From Mycoplasma miroungigenitalium (GTDB taxonomy: Bacteria; Bacillota_I; Bacilli_A; Mycoplasmatales; Metamycoplasmataceae), in the NCBI RefSeq assembly GCF_013008635.1, contig NZ_CP053096.1, positions 124,001-188,000 of the forward strand: a DNA stretch of 64,000 nt, read 5' to 3'. Positions 12,319-24,534 of the stretch are shown in pieces. The notes under the pieces are model-generated. The model saw only the letters and a program-made list of their open reading frames with translations. It had not been told where the DNA came from and did not search any database. Position 1 is the stretch's first letter, and the number at the start of each line of letters is the position of its first letter. The position numbers and the translations under genes were made by a program.

Positions 12319-13335
12319 ATGAGCAATAAATATGATAAATATATTTCAAGTTATTTTCATAAAACAGAAAAAATAATCGAAAAATACAATCCGAATAACA
12401 TTATTCGTATGCAATTTTTCCAACGTAAAGATAATGTTCTTTTGGGTGGTATGGATGAAGTACTAGAACTACTGAAAAATAACACGGATACGTCAAAATA
12501 CACAATTAAATATCTCCCTGAAGGGTCTATAGTAAATAATCTTGAAATTGTACTTGAACTTGTCGGGAATTATCAACTTTTCGGTAAATATGAAGGTATG
12601 ATAGATGGAATTTTAGCCCGCTCTTCAACAATTGCAACAAACATGCGAAATTGCGTATTAGCCGCAAAAGGTAAAGATGTAATATTTATGGGTGATCGTG
12701 CAGACCACTGAATGATGCAAGAAATTGATGGCAAGGCTGCGCTTCTAGCCGGCTGCGCTTCTATGTCAACAGATGCTCAAAACATTACAGGCTCACAAAG
12801 TGTATTCGGTTCGGTTCCTCATTGCTTAATTCAAAATTTTGCTGGCGATACCAGTGCTGCTATGAAAGCATATTCTGAAATGTTTCCTGAAGATAAAATT
12901 ATTTCTTTGGTTGATTATCATAATAATGTTATACGTGAAGCACTTGATTCATATAAGACTATAGGAAAACACTTGTGAGGCGTAAGAATAGATACTTCAA
13001 AAAACATGAAGGACCATATGTTTGACAACGAACCTGACAATCAGGAATTTTATGGAGTTAACCCAGAACAAATCAAGAGATTAAGAGTTGCCCTAGACCA
13101 AGCTGGCGCTAAACACGTTAAGATTGTCGTATCAAGTGGTTTCAACCCTGAAAAAATCACTAAGTTCGAAGCAGAAAATGCACCAGTAGATGCTTACGGT
13201 GTTGGTCAAAGCATTTTTAAACCATATGCTTCATTTTCAGCTGATGCAACTATGCTAAACGACCATAGAGAGGCCAAAGAAGGTCGTGTATATAGAAATA
13301 ATGATAAATTGATTGAATTCAAAGGACAAAATTAA
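12319..13335 (+). CDS. pncB: Nicotinate phosphoribosyltransferase
   Basis: 338 aa, ATG after TAGGAG. Converts nicotinate and PRPP to nicotinate mononucleotide, the entry step of NAD salvage. The sequence fits the short bacterial/archaeal NAPRTase form: RSSTIATNMR in the N-terminal half, TGSQSVFG, GVRIDTS (sugar-phosphate loop), KIVVSSGFNPEKI, and GVGQSIF near the C-terminus, the PRPP-phosphate loop. TGA at 12709 and 12976 are Trp. Its stop overlaps the plsY start by one base (TAATG), so the two are translationally coupled. Confidence 0.9.
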
Positions 13336-14075
13336 TGATTAATTATCCCAAAACACCAATTGTTTGACTTAGTATAATCGCCTTAAATTTTGCTTTATTA
13401 GTATTTGGTTACATTATCGGTTCATTTAATACAGCGATTATTTTAAGCAAAAAATTAAAAAACGACGATGTTAGAAATCACTTTTCACAAAATGCCGGTG
13501 CCACTAATTCATTAAGAACTTATGGCAAAAAATTTGCATTAATCGTTTTTATCATTGACTTTATGAAAGTTTTAATACCTACCTTAATTTTTGCAACACT
13601 TCAAAACCATCTTTTTTGCGATTTTTCAGCTGCATATTGAATGAGTCCTCAGTCAATTGGTTTAGGAGTAATTCTTGGTCACTGTTTCCCGATTTTCTTT
13701 AAATTCAAGGGAGGTAAAGGTGTTGCATGCTCTTCTGCATTCATCTTAAGCATTAATCCGGTTTTATGATTAATCGCCTTTGTCGTGTTTTTTGCAACGG
13801 TTATTATTTCCAAAAAAGTTTCATTAGGTTCGTTATTAACCGCTGGTATTATTGCTCCATTAGTTTTTATTCCGTGATTTAGTCAAGGAATAACAGGTTA
13901 TTGATTTAATTTTATTAATTTATCGAACTGCATTTCTCCTCAATGTTTACAACCTTATTGATTTGTGTCTGCTGTATATTTCCTAATTGCTTCTATTTTA
14001 ATTATTTGCCTTCACAGAAGCAATATAAAAAGACTTATCAGCGGTACTGAATCTCAACTTAAATTGAAAAAATAA
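13335..14075 (+). CDS. plsY: Glycerol-3-phosphate acyltransferase PlsY
   Basis: 246 aa multi-spanning membrane protein. GSFNTAIILSK near residues 29-39 matches the GSxxxAxxxSK family signature, followed by NAGATNSLRTYGKK (the second conserved loop) and GHCFPIFFKFKGGKGVA, the acyl-phosphate/G3P-binding loop. It acylates glycerol-3-phosphate from acyl-phosphate at the membrane, first step of phospholipid synthesis. Usual length is 190-250 aa. Co-translated with pncB and ended by a terminator. Confidence 0.93.
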
Positions 14076-14109
14076 TCAACACTTAAACGCTTGTTAGTGT
14101 TGATTTTTA
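14076..14109 (+). terminator. Terminator after pncB-plsY
   Basis: TCAACACT, a 12-nt loop and AGTGTTGA followed by TTTTTAT; the stem starts at the base after the plsY stop. Confidence 0.8.
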
Positions 14110-14256
14110 TTTAATTTAGATAAAAAAGTTGTCTTGTGAAAAAATTATTATTTATTATCCCAAAGTGATAACTTTTTTTATTTTTATAAGCAAAAACTAT
14201 TTTTATATTAAAATAGATACATATATTTAATAATAATATTTAATTAGGAGATAACA

Positions 14257-14819
14257 ATGATTAACGTAAATACATTTAAAGGCGGAATTACATTTGAAGA
14301 TGAAGGAGAAATCTTTGTCGTTATAGAGGCTCAACACTCAAAACAAGGACGTGGCCAAGCAAACGTTAAAGCAAAAGTCAAAAACTTAAGAACTGGAGCA
14401 ATCACCATTAAATCTTATACTGGTGGAACAATGATTAAAAAGGCCCATATTGACAAACGTCCAATGAATTACCTATATTCAGACGGCGAAAACTTAATAT
14501 TAATGGATAATGAAACATATGAACAAGTGGAAATTCCATTGAGTCACGTTGAATGAGAAATTAACTTTTTAAAAGAAGGATCTTCTGTAAAAATTAGAAA
14601 ATTTGAAGAAGAAATTCTTGACATTGAACTAGAATCGTCAGTTACTTTAGAAGTAATTGAGGCGCCTGACGCTGTAAAAGGAAATACAACTACAAACCCA
14701 CAAAAAAGAGTTAAAGTCGAAACAGGTTTTGAATTAGACACTCCAATGTTTATTAAACAAGGTGATTTTATTTCTATCTCAACAGAAACCGGTAAATACT
14801 TAGGTAAAGGAAATAAATA

Positions 14820-14820
<1 letters not shown>
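14257..14820 (+). CDS. efp: Elongation factor P
   Basis: 187 aa, standard length, three beta-barrel domains: the KOW-like N-domain with NLRTGA, the middle domain and a C-terminal OB domain with ETGFELDTPMFIKQGD. EF-P enters the ribosomal E site and relieves stalling at polyproline. At the tip loop the sequence is KQGRG (residues 29-33), so residue 32 is Arg where Bacillus has the modified Lys32 in KPGKG. No modifying enzyme is visible nearby. TGA at 14554 is Trp. Its stop overlaps the next start by one base. Confidence 0.96.
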
Positions 14821-16290
<1,470 letters not shown>

Positions 16291-16298
16291 GAGAAAAT

Positions 16299-18917
16299 AT
16301 GAACTCAAAAGAAATAAGACAAAAATGATTAAAATTCTTTGAATCAAAGGATCATTTAATTGTTGAAAGTAAAAGTTTAATACCTGTCAATGACCCTTCG
16401 CTTTTATGAATTAACTCAGGAGTAGCTACACTTAAAGATTATTTCAGTGGTAAAAAAATACCACCAAAAAAACGTTTAACAAACTCTCAAAAAGCAATCA
16501 GAACAAATGACATCGAGAATGTTGGCGTAACATCTAGACATCATACATTTTTTGAAATGTTAGGTAACTTCAGTATTGGAGATTATTTCAAAAAAGAAGC
16601 AATTGAATTCGCTTATGAATTTTTAACAAAAGAACTTAAATTATCTTTAGAAAATCTATATTTCACATATTTCGAAGAAGATTTAGAAACTAGAGATAAA
16701 TGGCTTTCTCTTGGTATTAAACCGTCACACCTAATCAAAGGGACAAGAGATACTAACTTTTGAGATGTTGGATCTGGGCCTTGTGGGCCTTGTACCGAAA
16801 TTTTCTATGACCGCGGACCAAAATATGACCAAAGAGGTATTGAATTGCTTCAACAAGACATTGAAAATGACAGATATATAGAAATTTGAAATGTTGTTTT
16901 TAGTCAATTCAATAACGAAGGCGACAATAAATATACTGAATTAGCACAGAAAAATATTGATACTGGTGCCGGTTTTGAGCGTATAGTTTCAATTATGCAA
17001 GATGCCCCTACAAACTATGATTCTGATTTATTTTTAAATATCATTCACGAAATAGAAAAATATACAGAATACCGTTATGATATAAACAACTATTTCACAA
17101 AAGAACCAGAACAACGCGAAATTAATACTTGTTTCAAAATAATTGCAGACCACATTAGAACAGTTGCAAACGCATTAGCTGATGGAGAAAGTGTTTCTAA
17201 CGTTGGAAGAGGTTATATTATCAGAAGATTAATCAGAAGATCTATATATAAGGGAATGCAATTAGGTATCAAGGGAATATTTTTAAATAAATTGGTTCCT
17301 GTTGTACGAGAATCATTACCTTTTCTTTATGATGTAAATCCAGTAATGAAAGCGATTAAAGATGAAGAAGAAATTTTTGCTAAAACCATTGAAAATGGTA
17401 AGTTATTGTTGGAAAATTACATAGAAAAAGGAATAAAAATATTCGATGGCGCCATCGCTTTTAATTTATTAGAAACATATGGTTTCCCAATTGAATTAAC
17501 CGTGGAAATACTGGCGAATAAAGGGATAACCGTTGATATGGATGCTTTTGCTAAAGCAAAAGAAAAACACTCTGAGGCGAGTCGTGGAAATAAATTAAGC
17601 GGTATGGAAAAAGCTATAAATTCTCTTTCTCTAATCAAGCAAAAAATATCTGAATTCGTAGGTTATGATTTTACTCAATACAAGTCTACTATTGTCGAAT
17701 TATTAGATTCTGAAAATCGCATATCAGCAGCCGATGGTGTTTCATATGTTGTTTTAGATAAAACACCATTTTATGCTACTAGTGGTGGACAAAAGCACGA
17801 TGAAGGATACATGCTACAAGATGGTAATAAAATTAAAATTATTGATGTATTCAAAGATAAATTTGGTAACCACATCCACGTTGTTGAAGGGAAAATAAAT
17901 ATTGCTCAACCACTAGAGTGTTTCGTAGATGAATACGTAAGATTAAACTGTGCCCGCAATCACTCGGCAACGCACCTAATGTTTTCAGTATTGAGAAAAG
18001 TATTGGGGCCTCAAATTAAACAATTAGGTTCTGATATTACTGAACAAAGATTTACATTTGACTTCCCGGGTGATAATAAACCAACCGACGAACAAATCTC
18101 GGAAATTGAAAATCAAATGAAGACAATCATTGACGAAGACATTAAAAGAGAATATATTATTTCAACAATTGAACAAGCTAAAAATTTACATGCAGTTATG
18201 ACCATCGAAGAGGATCAATACATGGATCCTAAGTGTGTCAGAATTGTTAAATGAGGAGACGTCACAAGCGACTTATGTGGTGGGACTCACTTGTCACATT
18301 CTTCTATATTAGAAAACTTTAAGATTACAAATTGTGACAAAAAACAAGCCGGAGTTTATCGTTTTAGAGTAGTTACCTCCAATAAATTGGTTAACGAATG
18401 ATTAAATGACCAAATCTCAGCAACAACCGAAGAATTAAACAATATTGTTGCTAAAATTAAAAATCTTGACCCAACATATGAATTATCGATACCAAACTCA
18501 AATAATCTTGATGATAATCTAAAACAACTAAAAATATGTATCGAACAAGCAAGAGAAGACTATAAACAAATTTCAAAATCGAAATCTAATATCGAATTCG
18601 ATTTTGACTCAATTGAATTTGAAAACGTTAATGGTTCAAATATTTACTTCAATGAAAATATAGATTCTAGCCAAATTAAAATAATTGCGTCAACATTGCG
18701 TGAAAAATATCCGCAAAACCACATAATTCTTGCCTCTATTGGACCCGAACAAACATTATTAGCTATCGCATCAAAAACAAAAGATTCAAATAAAATATTT
18801 AAAAATGTAGCAAATAGACTTAATGGTCGGGGTGGTGGATCGGCAATTTTAGCCATGGGTAAAATTAATAATTCAAATAAATTAAAAGACATAATTTTAG
18901 AGGAATTTAATGCGTAA
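16299..18917 (+). CDS. alaS: Alanyl-tRNA synthetase
   Basis: 872 aa, ATG after TAGGAG. Class II core: [12 protein letters not shown] and the [14 protein letters not shown] motif near residues 82-95, then [12 protein letters not shown]. The editing domain has HSATHLM and CGGTH, the zinc/editing residues. The C-terminal DHH-associated domain ends with [13 protein letters not shown]. Charges tRNA-Ala and clears Ser/Gly mischarges. TGA codons throughout are Trp. It overlaps ruvX by 8 bp, so the genes are coupled. Confidence 0.97.
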
Positions 18918-19338
18918 AATCGCTTTAGACCTAGGTACTAAAACTTGCGGATTTGCCATAACTGACTCTTCAGCAATTATCGCAACCAGTTTAGAGACTA
19001 TTAGGTTTGACGAAAATAATTTCAATATCGTCATTGAGAAAATAAAGGAATTTCTCTTAAAATACGAAGATACTGATTCTATAATTGTTGGTTATCCATT
19101 AAGAAGTAATGGCGCTAAAAGTGAGCGAACAATTATGGTTGAAGAATTCGCCCTATCAATAAAATCTATTTTTAACCAAAATATCTTTTTAGTAAACGAA
19201 TACGGAACAACAATCAAGGCTGAAAAAACATTGAAATCTGCAAAAATAAGCATTAAAAAACGAAAAGAAATCAAAGATTCATTATCAGCAGTAATTATAT
19301 TGCAGGAATTTTTGGATTACGGAGGAAAGAGGTTGTAA
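18910..19338 (+). CDS. ruvX: Putative pre-16S rRNA nuclease / Holliday junction resolvase-like YqgF
   Basis: 142 aa, RNase H fold. ALDLGTKTCGFAI (residues 5-17) carries the first catalytic Asp; NEYGTT at about residues 96-101 stands where most members have DERLTT, keeping the Glu but replacing the Asp and Arg; KDSLSA with the last Asp is near residues 121-126. YqgF processes the 5' end of pre-16S rRNA and has been annotated as a Holliday resolvase. Begins inside the end of alaS and overlaps the next start by one base. Confidence 0.88.
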   Translation: MRKIALDLGTKTCGFAITDSSAIIATSLETIRFDENNFNIVIEKIKEFLLKYEDTDSIIVGYPLRSNGAKSERTIMVEEFALSIKSIFNQNIFLVNEYGTTIKAEKTLKSAKISIKKRKEIKDSLSAVIILQEFLDYGGKRL

Positions 19339-20042
19339 TGCCAGGAAAGAAAATAATGTTGCCTGATTGAGCAACTTGATTACTATTTTCTTCAATGATT
19401 ATTGTTGCTATAGCCGGTGTAGGAACGTGATTTTGGTCAAGATGAAAAGTCAAAAAAATTCAAGCCCAACAATCTAACGAGGAAGAAAAACAACGTAAAT
19501 TAGAGATTTTGCAAAAACGTGGCGACGATCTTGGAACCTTACCATACGATTTAAAAGATTTTTTTGGTTCACGTGTGCAAGATTGAGATTTAGAAAGCTG
19601 AATTAACACCATTTTTTTAAATGATTACAAAAATGTGCTGATAGTAAATAAAAACACAGAATACGAATTAGCTGTATTAATGTTGAAAACAAAGGCTAAT
19701 ATATTTGAAATTCAAAATAATATTAATATTAATTTATGGAATAAAGCAGTCTTAAATTTTCCACAATATTTTAACCGGAAATGCAAAATTAAAACAGAAG
19801 CTGAACTTCGCTGCATTTCGGTGAATTTAGTTTTAGCAAATAATAGTTTAATAGAGTCATTTGACCTATTCAATACATATTTCAATATGTTAGATAAAAA
19901 TGGGATGTTAATTATTAGACTTGACAATAAAAAAGATAAAAGTTTTAAAAGTCTTTTGAAGAATTTAAAACAATCATTAATACCTTTTGAACTAACGACT
20001 GTAAATTCGAAATTCATCTATATAGTTAAAAAAAATAATTAA
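19338..20042 (+). CDS. Membrane-anchored putative methyltransferase-like protein
   Basis: 234 aa. One N-terminal membrane helix (about residues 11-34), a charged coiled-coil-like stretch (QQSNEEEKQRKLEILQK), then a domain with a Rossmann-type pattern ending in NTYFNMLDKNGMLIIRLDN, which resembles the C-terminal part of SAM-dependent methyltransferases. In position and form it recalls the mycoplasma BC85_0335 putative methyltransferase family; I could not find a clear SAM-binding GxGxG. Last gene of the mnmA-alaS-ruvX operon, starting on the ruvX stop. Confidence 0.65.
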
Positions 20043-20102
20043 ATTGAACAAATAGTTAAACAACTTGATAAAATAAAATAACTAATTTAAAGGAGCAAAA
20101 AT

Positions 20103-20591
20103 ATGACAAATAAAAAAGAAGAAGAGATTTATTTAGCTCAGGAAACGCTTGATAAATATAAATCGGAGTATCACGAACTTGTAAACGTTAAAAGACCAGA
20201 AGTACAGGCAGCTCTTAAAGAAGCTCGTGCACAAGGTGACCTTTCAGAAAATGCCGAATACGATGCAGCTAGAGAAATGCAGGGTATTGTTGAGGCAAGA
20301 ATCCGTGAATTAGAAGCAATTATTGAAAGAGCTGTTGTTATTACCAATGACGAAAGCAGAAGTTCTTCAAAAATTGGAGTTGGTGCAACTGTTACATACG
20401 AAAAAGTAGACACCAAAGAAATAAAAACAGTAACAATTATGGGTATTCACGATAGTGACCCTTTAAATGGAAAAATTTCAAATGAATCAGCACTAGCATT
20501 GGCGTTGGCCGATGGTAAGGTTGGTCAAATAGTTGAAGTTGACGCAATAACTAAATACAATATAAAAATAATAGATGTGGAATATAAGTAA
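20103..20591 (+). CDS. greA: Transcription elongation factor GreA
   Basis: 162 aa, ATG after AAAGGAG. The N-terminal coiled coil carries ARAQGDLSENAEYDAAREMQ at about residues 40-59, whose tip acidic residues coordinate Mg for transcript cleavage, and the C-terminal FKBP-like domain has ISNESALALALADGKVGQ. GreA rescues backtracked RNA polymerase. A 60-bp gap separates it from the upstream gene and likely holds its promoter. Confidence 0.97.
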   Translation: MTNKKEEEIYLAQETLDKYKSEYHELVNVKRPEVQAALKEARAQGDLSENAEYDAAREMQGIVEARIRELEAIIERAVVITNDESRSSSKIGVGATVTYEKVDTKEIKTVTIMGIHDSDPLNGKISNESALALALADGKVGQIVEVDAITKYNIKIIDVEYK

Positions 20592-20640
20592 TTTAGGTTA
20601 CTTTTTTTCATTAAATTTTAGAAAAAAATAGGGAGAAAAT

Positions 20641-21312
20641 ATGCTAATAGGAATAAGCGGAATGATTGGGAGCGGTAAAAGTGTCCTAACAAAAAAATTA
20701 ATGACTCACTACAAATCATCAATGTTATTAAAAGAATTTGAAGAGGATGATGAAGTATTCAATCAATTTTTAGAATGATTGTACAATAAAACACCAAACC
20801 TAACAATAGGTTTTCAATCTTATGTTGTTGAAAACCACACATCTAAATTAGCCGATTTGTTTGATGAATTCAATAAATTAGGCAAAAAACATAACAAAGA
20901 TCATATATTTTTAGATCGTTTCAGTATTGAACACTATATATTTGCTAGTGTTAATCTTTCATCAAAAGGACCTAAATACATGAAGGGCTATGATTCATTA
21001 TTTACACATTTAATTACCAAAGATGAAACACCTGATTTGGCTATTTATTTAGATATGACCTTTGAAACATTCAAAAAACGCTTATTCTCGCGTGGCAGAA
21101 ACGTCGAAACAGATAATTACGCAGCAAACGAAGCATATTTTAGAGAATTACATAGCGTATATCGCGAAACTTTTGAACATCAAGCTAAAAAATTTAATAT
21201 GGATTTCATAATTCTTGATACTAATAATATGTCAGAACAAGAAGTTTTTGAAGCAGCTATTAAAATCATAGAAGAATTTGATTTCAGCAAGAAGGAACGT
21301 TTTAATAAATAA
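20641..21312 (+). CDS. Deoxynucleoside kinase, copy 1
   Basis: 223 aa, ATG after GGGAG. P-loop GISGMIGSGKS at residues 4-14, FLDRF at about residues 85-89 (the DR[YF] catalytic pair), DLAIYLDM and the LID-type RGRNVETDNY. This is the dNK/dGK-dCK fold used by mycoplasmas to phosphorylate salvaged deoxynucleosides. Which base it prefers cannot be read. The following gene is a tandem paralog whose ATG overlaps this stop by one base. Confidence 0.9.
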
Positions 21313-21983
21313 TGGTTATAGGTATTAGTGGAATGATAGGTAGTGGAAAAAGTACTTTAGCAAAAGGATTAAACAACCACTACAAAAATTCAATATTATT
21401 GGAGGAATTTGAGGAAAACGATCCTGTTTTCAACACATTTCTAAGATGATTTTATGAACAAAAACAAAATATTGATATAGGTTTTCAATCTTTCATTATT
21501 GAAAGTTTGTCTGATTCATTTCAAAAATGTGTCAATAAATTCAATGAAAATAAATTAAACTGAAAAACTGATCATATATTTTTAGATAGATTTAATTTAG
21601 AGCATTATATTTTTGCAGTTATGACTCTAAAGTCAAAAAAACCTAAATATTTAAAAGGTTTCGACGCAATGTTTAGAAACTTAATCGATCCAAATGAAAA
21701 TCCTGATTTAGCGATTTATATCGATATCAATTTTGACACTTTTAAAGAAAGAATAACAAAAAGAGGCCGTAAATCAGAAATTGATAACTATGAACAGAAT
21801 GAAGAATATTTTAAAGAATTACATGCCTTATACAAGGATTTATTCGTAAACTTGATGAAGTCATTTAATATTCCCTTCGCTGTAATAGATTCCAACGGGA
21901 AAAACGACATACAAATATTAGGCGAAGCAATTGAAATCATTGAAAAATTCGATTTTAGTAAATCTAAACGTTATAATTACTAA
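21312..21983 (+). CDS. Deoxynucleoside kinase, copy 2
   Basis: 223 aa, the same length as copy 1. P-loop GISGMIGSGKST, FLDRFNLEHYIFA, DLAIYIDI and RGRKSEIDNYEQN align without gaps in the core. TGA at 21447 and 21561 are Trp. Differences cluster between residues 50 and 80 (QKQNIDIGFQSFIIESLSD), a region contributing to the nucleoside pocket in this fold, so the copies may have divided substrates. Coupled to copy 1 by a one-base overlap and followed by hpt 17 bp on. Confidence 0.9.
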
Positions 21984-22000
21984 TAAGATAGCGAGGAAAA

Positions 22001-22537
22001 ATGGATCAAAGATTTACTAAAATACTACTAACTAGAGATGAAATTGAATCTAAAATCAAAGAAATGGCTAATTGAGTCAATGAAACTTATAAAGATTCAA
22101 CCAATTTAATTCTTGTTGGTTTATTGAAAGGGGCGGTACCTTTTTTAGCACAATTAATTAAAGATATAAACGTAGAGAATGAAGTTGCTTTTATGATAGC
22201 ATCTAGTTATGAAGGAGGAAGCGCTTCAACCGGTAATGTTAAAATCGTAATGGATTTAGAAACTGACATTGAAGGTAGAGATGTATTAATCGTTGAAGAT
22301 ATTATAGATTCCGGTATTACACTACAAAAAATAAGTTCAATGTTAAAAAATAGACACCCTAAGAGTTACCGTATAATCACTTTATTAGACAAACCCCATA
22401 ATCGTAAAGTTGATTTAAAACCAGATAAGGCGGCATTTGTTGTTCCCGACGAGTTTTTGGTAGGATATGGACTTGATTACGAAGAGAAATTCAGAGGAGC
22501 ACCTTTTGTTGGGGTTTTTGACCCAAATAAAAAATAA
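22001..22537 (+). CDS. hpt: Hypoxanthine phosphoribosyltransferase
   Basis: 178 aa. The PRPP-binding motif is VLIVEDIIDSGIT at about residues 91-103, with LVGLLKGAVPF as the pyrophosphate loop and VGYGLDYEEKFRG as the purine-contact C-terminal motif. It converts hypoxanthine/guanine and PRPP to IMP/GMP. Co-transcribed with the two deoxynucleoside kinases, forming a nucleotide salvage operon ended by a hairpin terminator. Confidence 0.95.
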
Positions 22538-22545
22538 TTTCTAGA

Positions 22546-22579
22546 AATAGCATCGTCTTTATGATGCTGTTTTATTTTT
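22546..22579 (+). terminator. Terminator after dNK-dNK-hpt
   Basis: AGCATC, 8-nt loop, GATGCT then GTTTTATTTTTA. Confidence 0.7.
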
Positions 22580-22758
22580 AAATCGAACAAATATATAGCC
22601 AGAAAGCATTGTTAGTTATAACAACAAAATTTACTAGTATGAGTTTATTATCAGTGAATTTCGTCAAATTTATTTAATAATAAAATTTTAATTCGCTATA
22701 TGTATAAATTGAAATATTTTGTTTTTTTATATAATGTAATTATTAAAAAGAGGTGAAT

Positions 22759-23565
22759 ACGAAACCATTTGTTAAATGAGCGGGGGCAAGACTAAATTAA
22801 TATCTAAAATAAAGTCCATATGCCAACTAGATATATAGAACCTTTCATCGGAGGCGGAGCTCTTTTTTTCATATTCAGCCGAAAGACTTTATTATAAATG
22901 ACATAAATAGCGAATTAATTAATACATACAAATGCTTCACAAATAAAAGAAATTACAATGGACTTATTAAAATTTTAGAAAATCACGCACTAAACCATAA
23001 TGATGAATATTTCTACGAAATAAGATATCTCGATAGAGATTCTAATTTTTCATTACTCACACGACCAGAAAGAGCAGCCAGACTCATCTACCTTAATAAA
23101 TCTTGTTTTAATGGTTTATATCGTGTAAATAAAAAAGGTTTTTTTAATGTGCCTTCAGGCAAAAAAAATATTGTTAAGCTTTTTGACAATGAAAATTTCG
23201 ATTCAATATAGATTGCTAAACGGAAAAAATAAATATATTTATAACACTGATTTTGAGAAAGCGCTGAAACTAGCTCAAACAGGAGATTTTGTCTATTTAG
23301 ACCCACCATATACAGATTCAAATGAACGAAATCTTTTACTTCATATACTAAAGACAACTTTTATATTTAGGAACAAATTAGACTGAAAAACATTGTTGAT
23401 TCCTTGACAAAAAAGATGTAAAAGTCATGATTAGTAACCATTGTCTGATTTTATTAAGGAATTATTCAAGTTTACAATATAGAAACCATTTACGTGAAGA
23501 GATTAATAAGTTCAAACGTTAATACTCCCAGAGATGTAGAAGAAGTTTTAATAACTAACTATTAA
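22759..23565 (+). pseudogene. Remnant of Dam-type (GATC) N6-adenine methyltransferase
   Basis: Several reading frames together encode the D12-class alpha-group m6A methylase of DpnII/MboI systems: KPFVKWAGGKTKLISKIK (SAM motif I, needing one more G in the G5 run at 22781-22785), YIEPFIGGGALFF, RAARLIYLNKSCFNGLYRVN, then FVYLDPPYTD (catalytic DPPY) at about 23288-23317 and a C-terminal NTPRDVEEVLITNY. A ribosome-binding site AAAGAGGTG is followed by ACG AAA CCA, suggesting the start ATG mutated to ACG. At least four frame breaks, so no active enzyme can be made. It lies directly before a matching restriction enzyme remnant. Confidence 0.85.
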
Positions 23566-23642
23566 TTTTTGATAAAAAAGTTTTTTTCACGCTTATATAT
23601 TAAATTCACTTAATAATTTTGAAACAAACAATAAGGAGCAAA

Positions 23643-24499
23643 ATGAAGCTTAAATTTGAAGATTGACTAAAAACATTTAAATCTATATTGTTCTCATATG
23701 ACTATTTTGTTGATTTTGCTAAAGTTCGCAGCAATGTAAATAAGATAAATAATGAATTAAGTAAAATTAATTCCTTAATAGGTTCTAAAAACATCAAGGA
23801 AGATTTTAGGAAAATAATTCTGAATAACGCAAAATTAGTTGAAATTTACCAATATTATTAGCAAAAAGAATAAAAAATAATGAATGCATAGAAGTGGCAA
23901 ATGGAAAAAATATTTTAACAAATTTGAAAGTGAAAATCTTCAAAATTATGTTGATTTGATGAACAAAACAGGTTTTTTTAAAATTTTAGAACGTAAGTAA
24001 ATCACAAATATTAAAGATTATATTTTTGGTCTTGAAGCGGGTTTGGACAGTAACGCTCGAAAAAATCGAGTTGGAAATTTAATGAAAGAGCTTGTTGAAA
24101 GCTCATTAATAAATTTTGGTTATGCTATTAATGAAAATTATTTAAATAAACAACTTTGTCAAATCTCGGTGTAGAAATTAATATCAAAAGTATACAAAAT
24201 AAGAAAAATTGATTTTATTGTTTTCGTCGATAGAATTTACTATGCATAGAGTGTAATTTTTACAGCTCAGGTGGCTCAAAATTAAATTAAACAGCAAGAA
24301 GTTATAAAAATATAGCTATTGAAACCGCAAATGAAAAAAATTCAGATTCGTTTGAATTGCTGATGGAGTTGGTTGAAAAACAGCGAAAAACGCATTGAAA
24401 GAATCTTATGAAGCCTCAGATTAAGTATTTAATATCGAAGATATCAAGCAAAAATTACTTGTTGCTTATTTTAAAAATAAACAATTGTTAAAAAAATAA
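23643..24499 (+). pseudogene. Remnant of DpnII-type (GATC) restriction endonuclease
   Basis: From the ATG at 23643 the first frame reads KLKFEDWLKTF...INSLIGSKNIKEDFRKII, matching the DpnII N-terminal region as I remember it. Further frames carry NYVDLMNKTGFFKILE, DYIFGLEAGLDSNARKNRVGNLM and ECNFYSSGGSKLN/TARSYK, the catalytic-domain region of DpnII (EVNFYSGSGSKLN in the active enzyme). Stops and frameshifts interrupt it repeatedly. DpnII cuts unmethylated GATC. Together with the methylase remnant this was one complete type II system that has been lost. Confidence 0.85.
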
Positions 24500-24528
24500 A
24501 ATCCAGGCCTGCCTGAATTTTATTTTAT
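24494..24528. terminator. Bidirectional terminator
   Basis: AAAATCCAGGC / GCCTGAATTTT stem with flanking T-runs, between the convergent restriction remnant and nox. Confidence 0.75.
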
Positions 24529-24534
24529 TTATTT

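Noticed and set aside
14110-14180. Second terminator AAAAAAGTTGTC/GATAACTTTTTT before efp
   Set aside because: About 30-nt AT loop and a better terminator just upstream; possible but not supported.
16299-18917. Treating TGA as stop, which would split alaS and other genes
   Set aside because: Conserved motifs continue in frame through all TGA codons at Trp-compatible positions across many genes.
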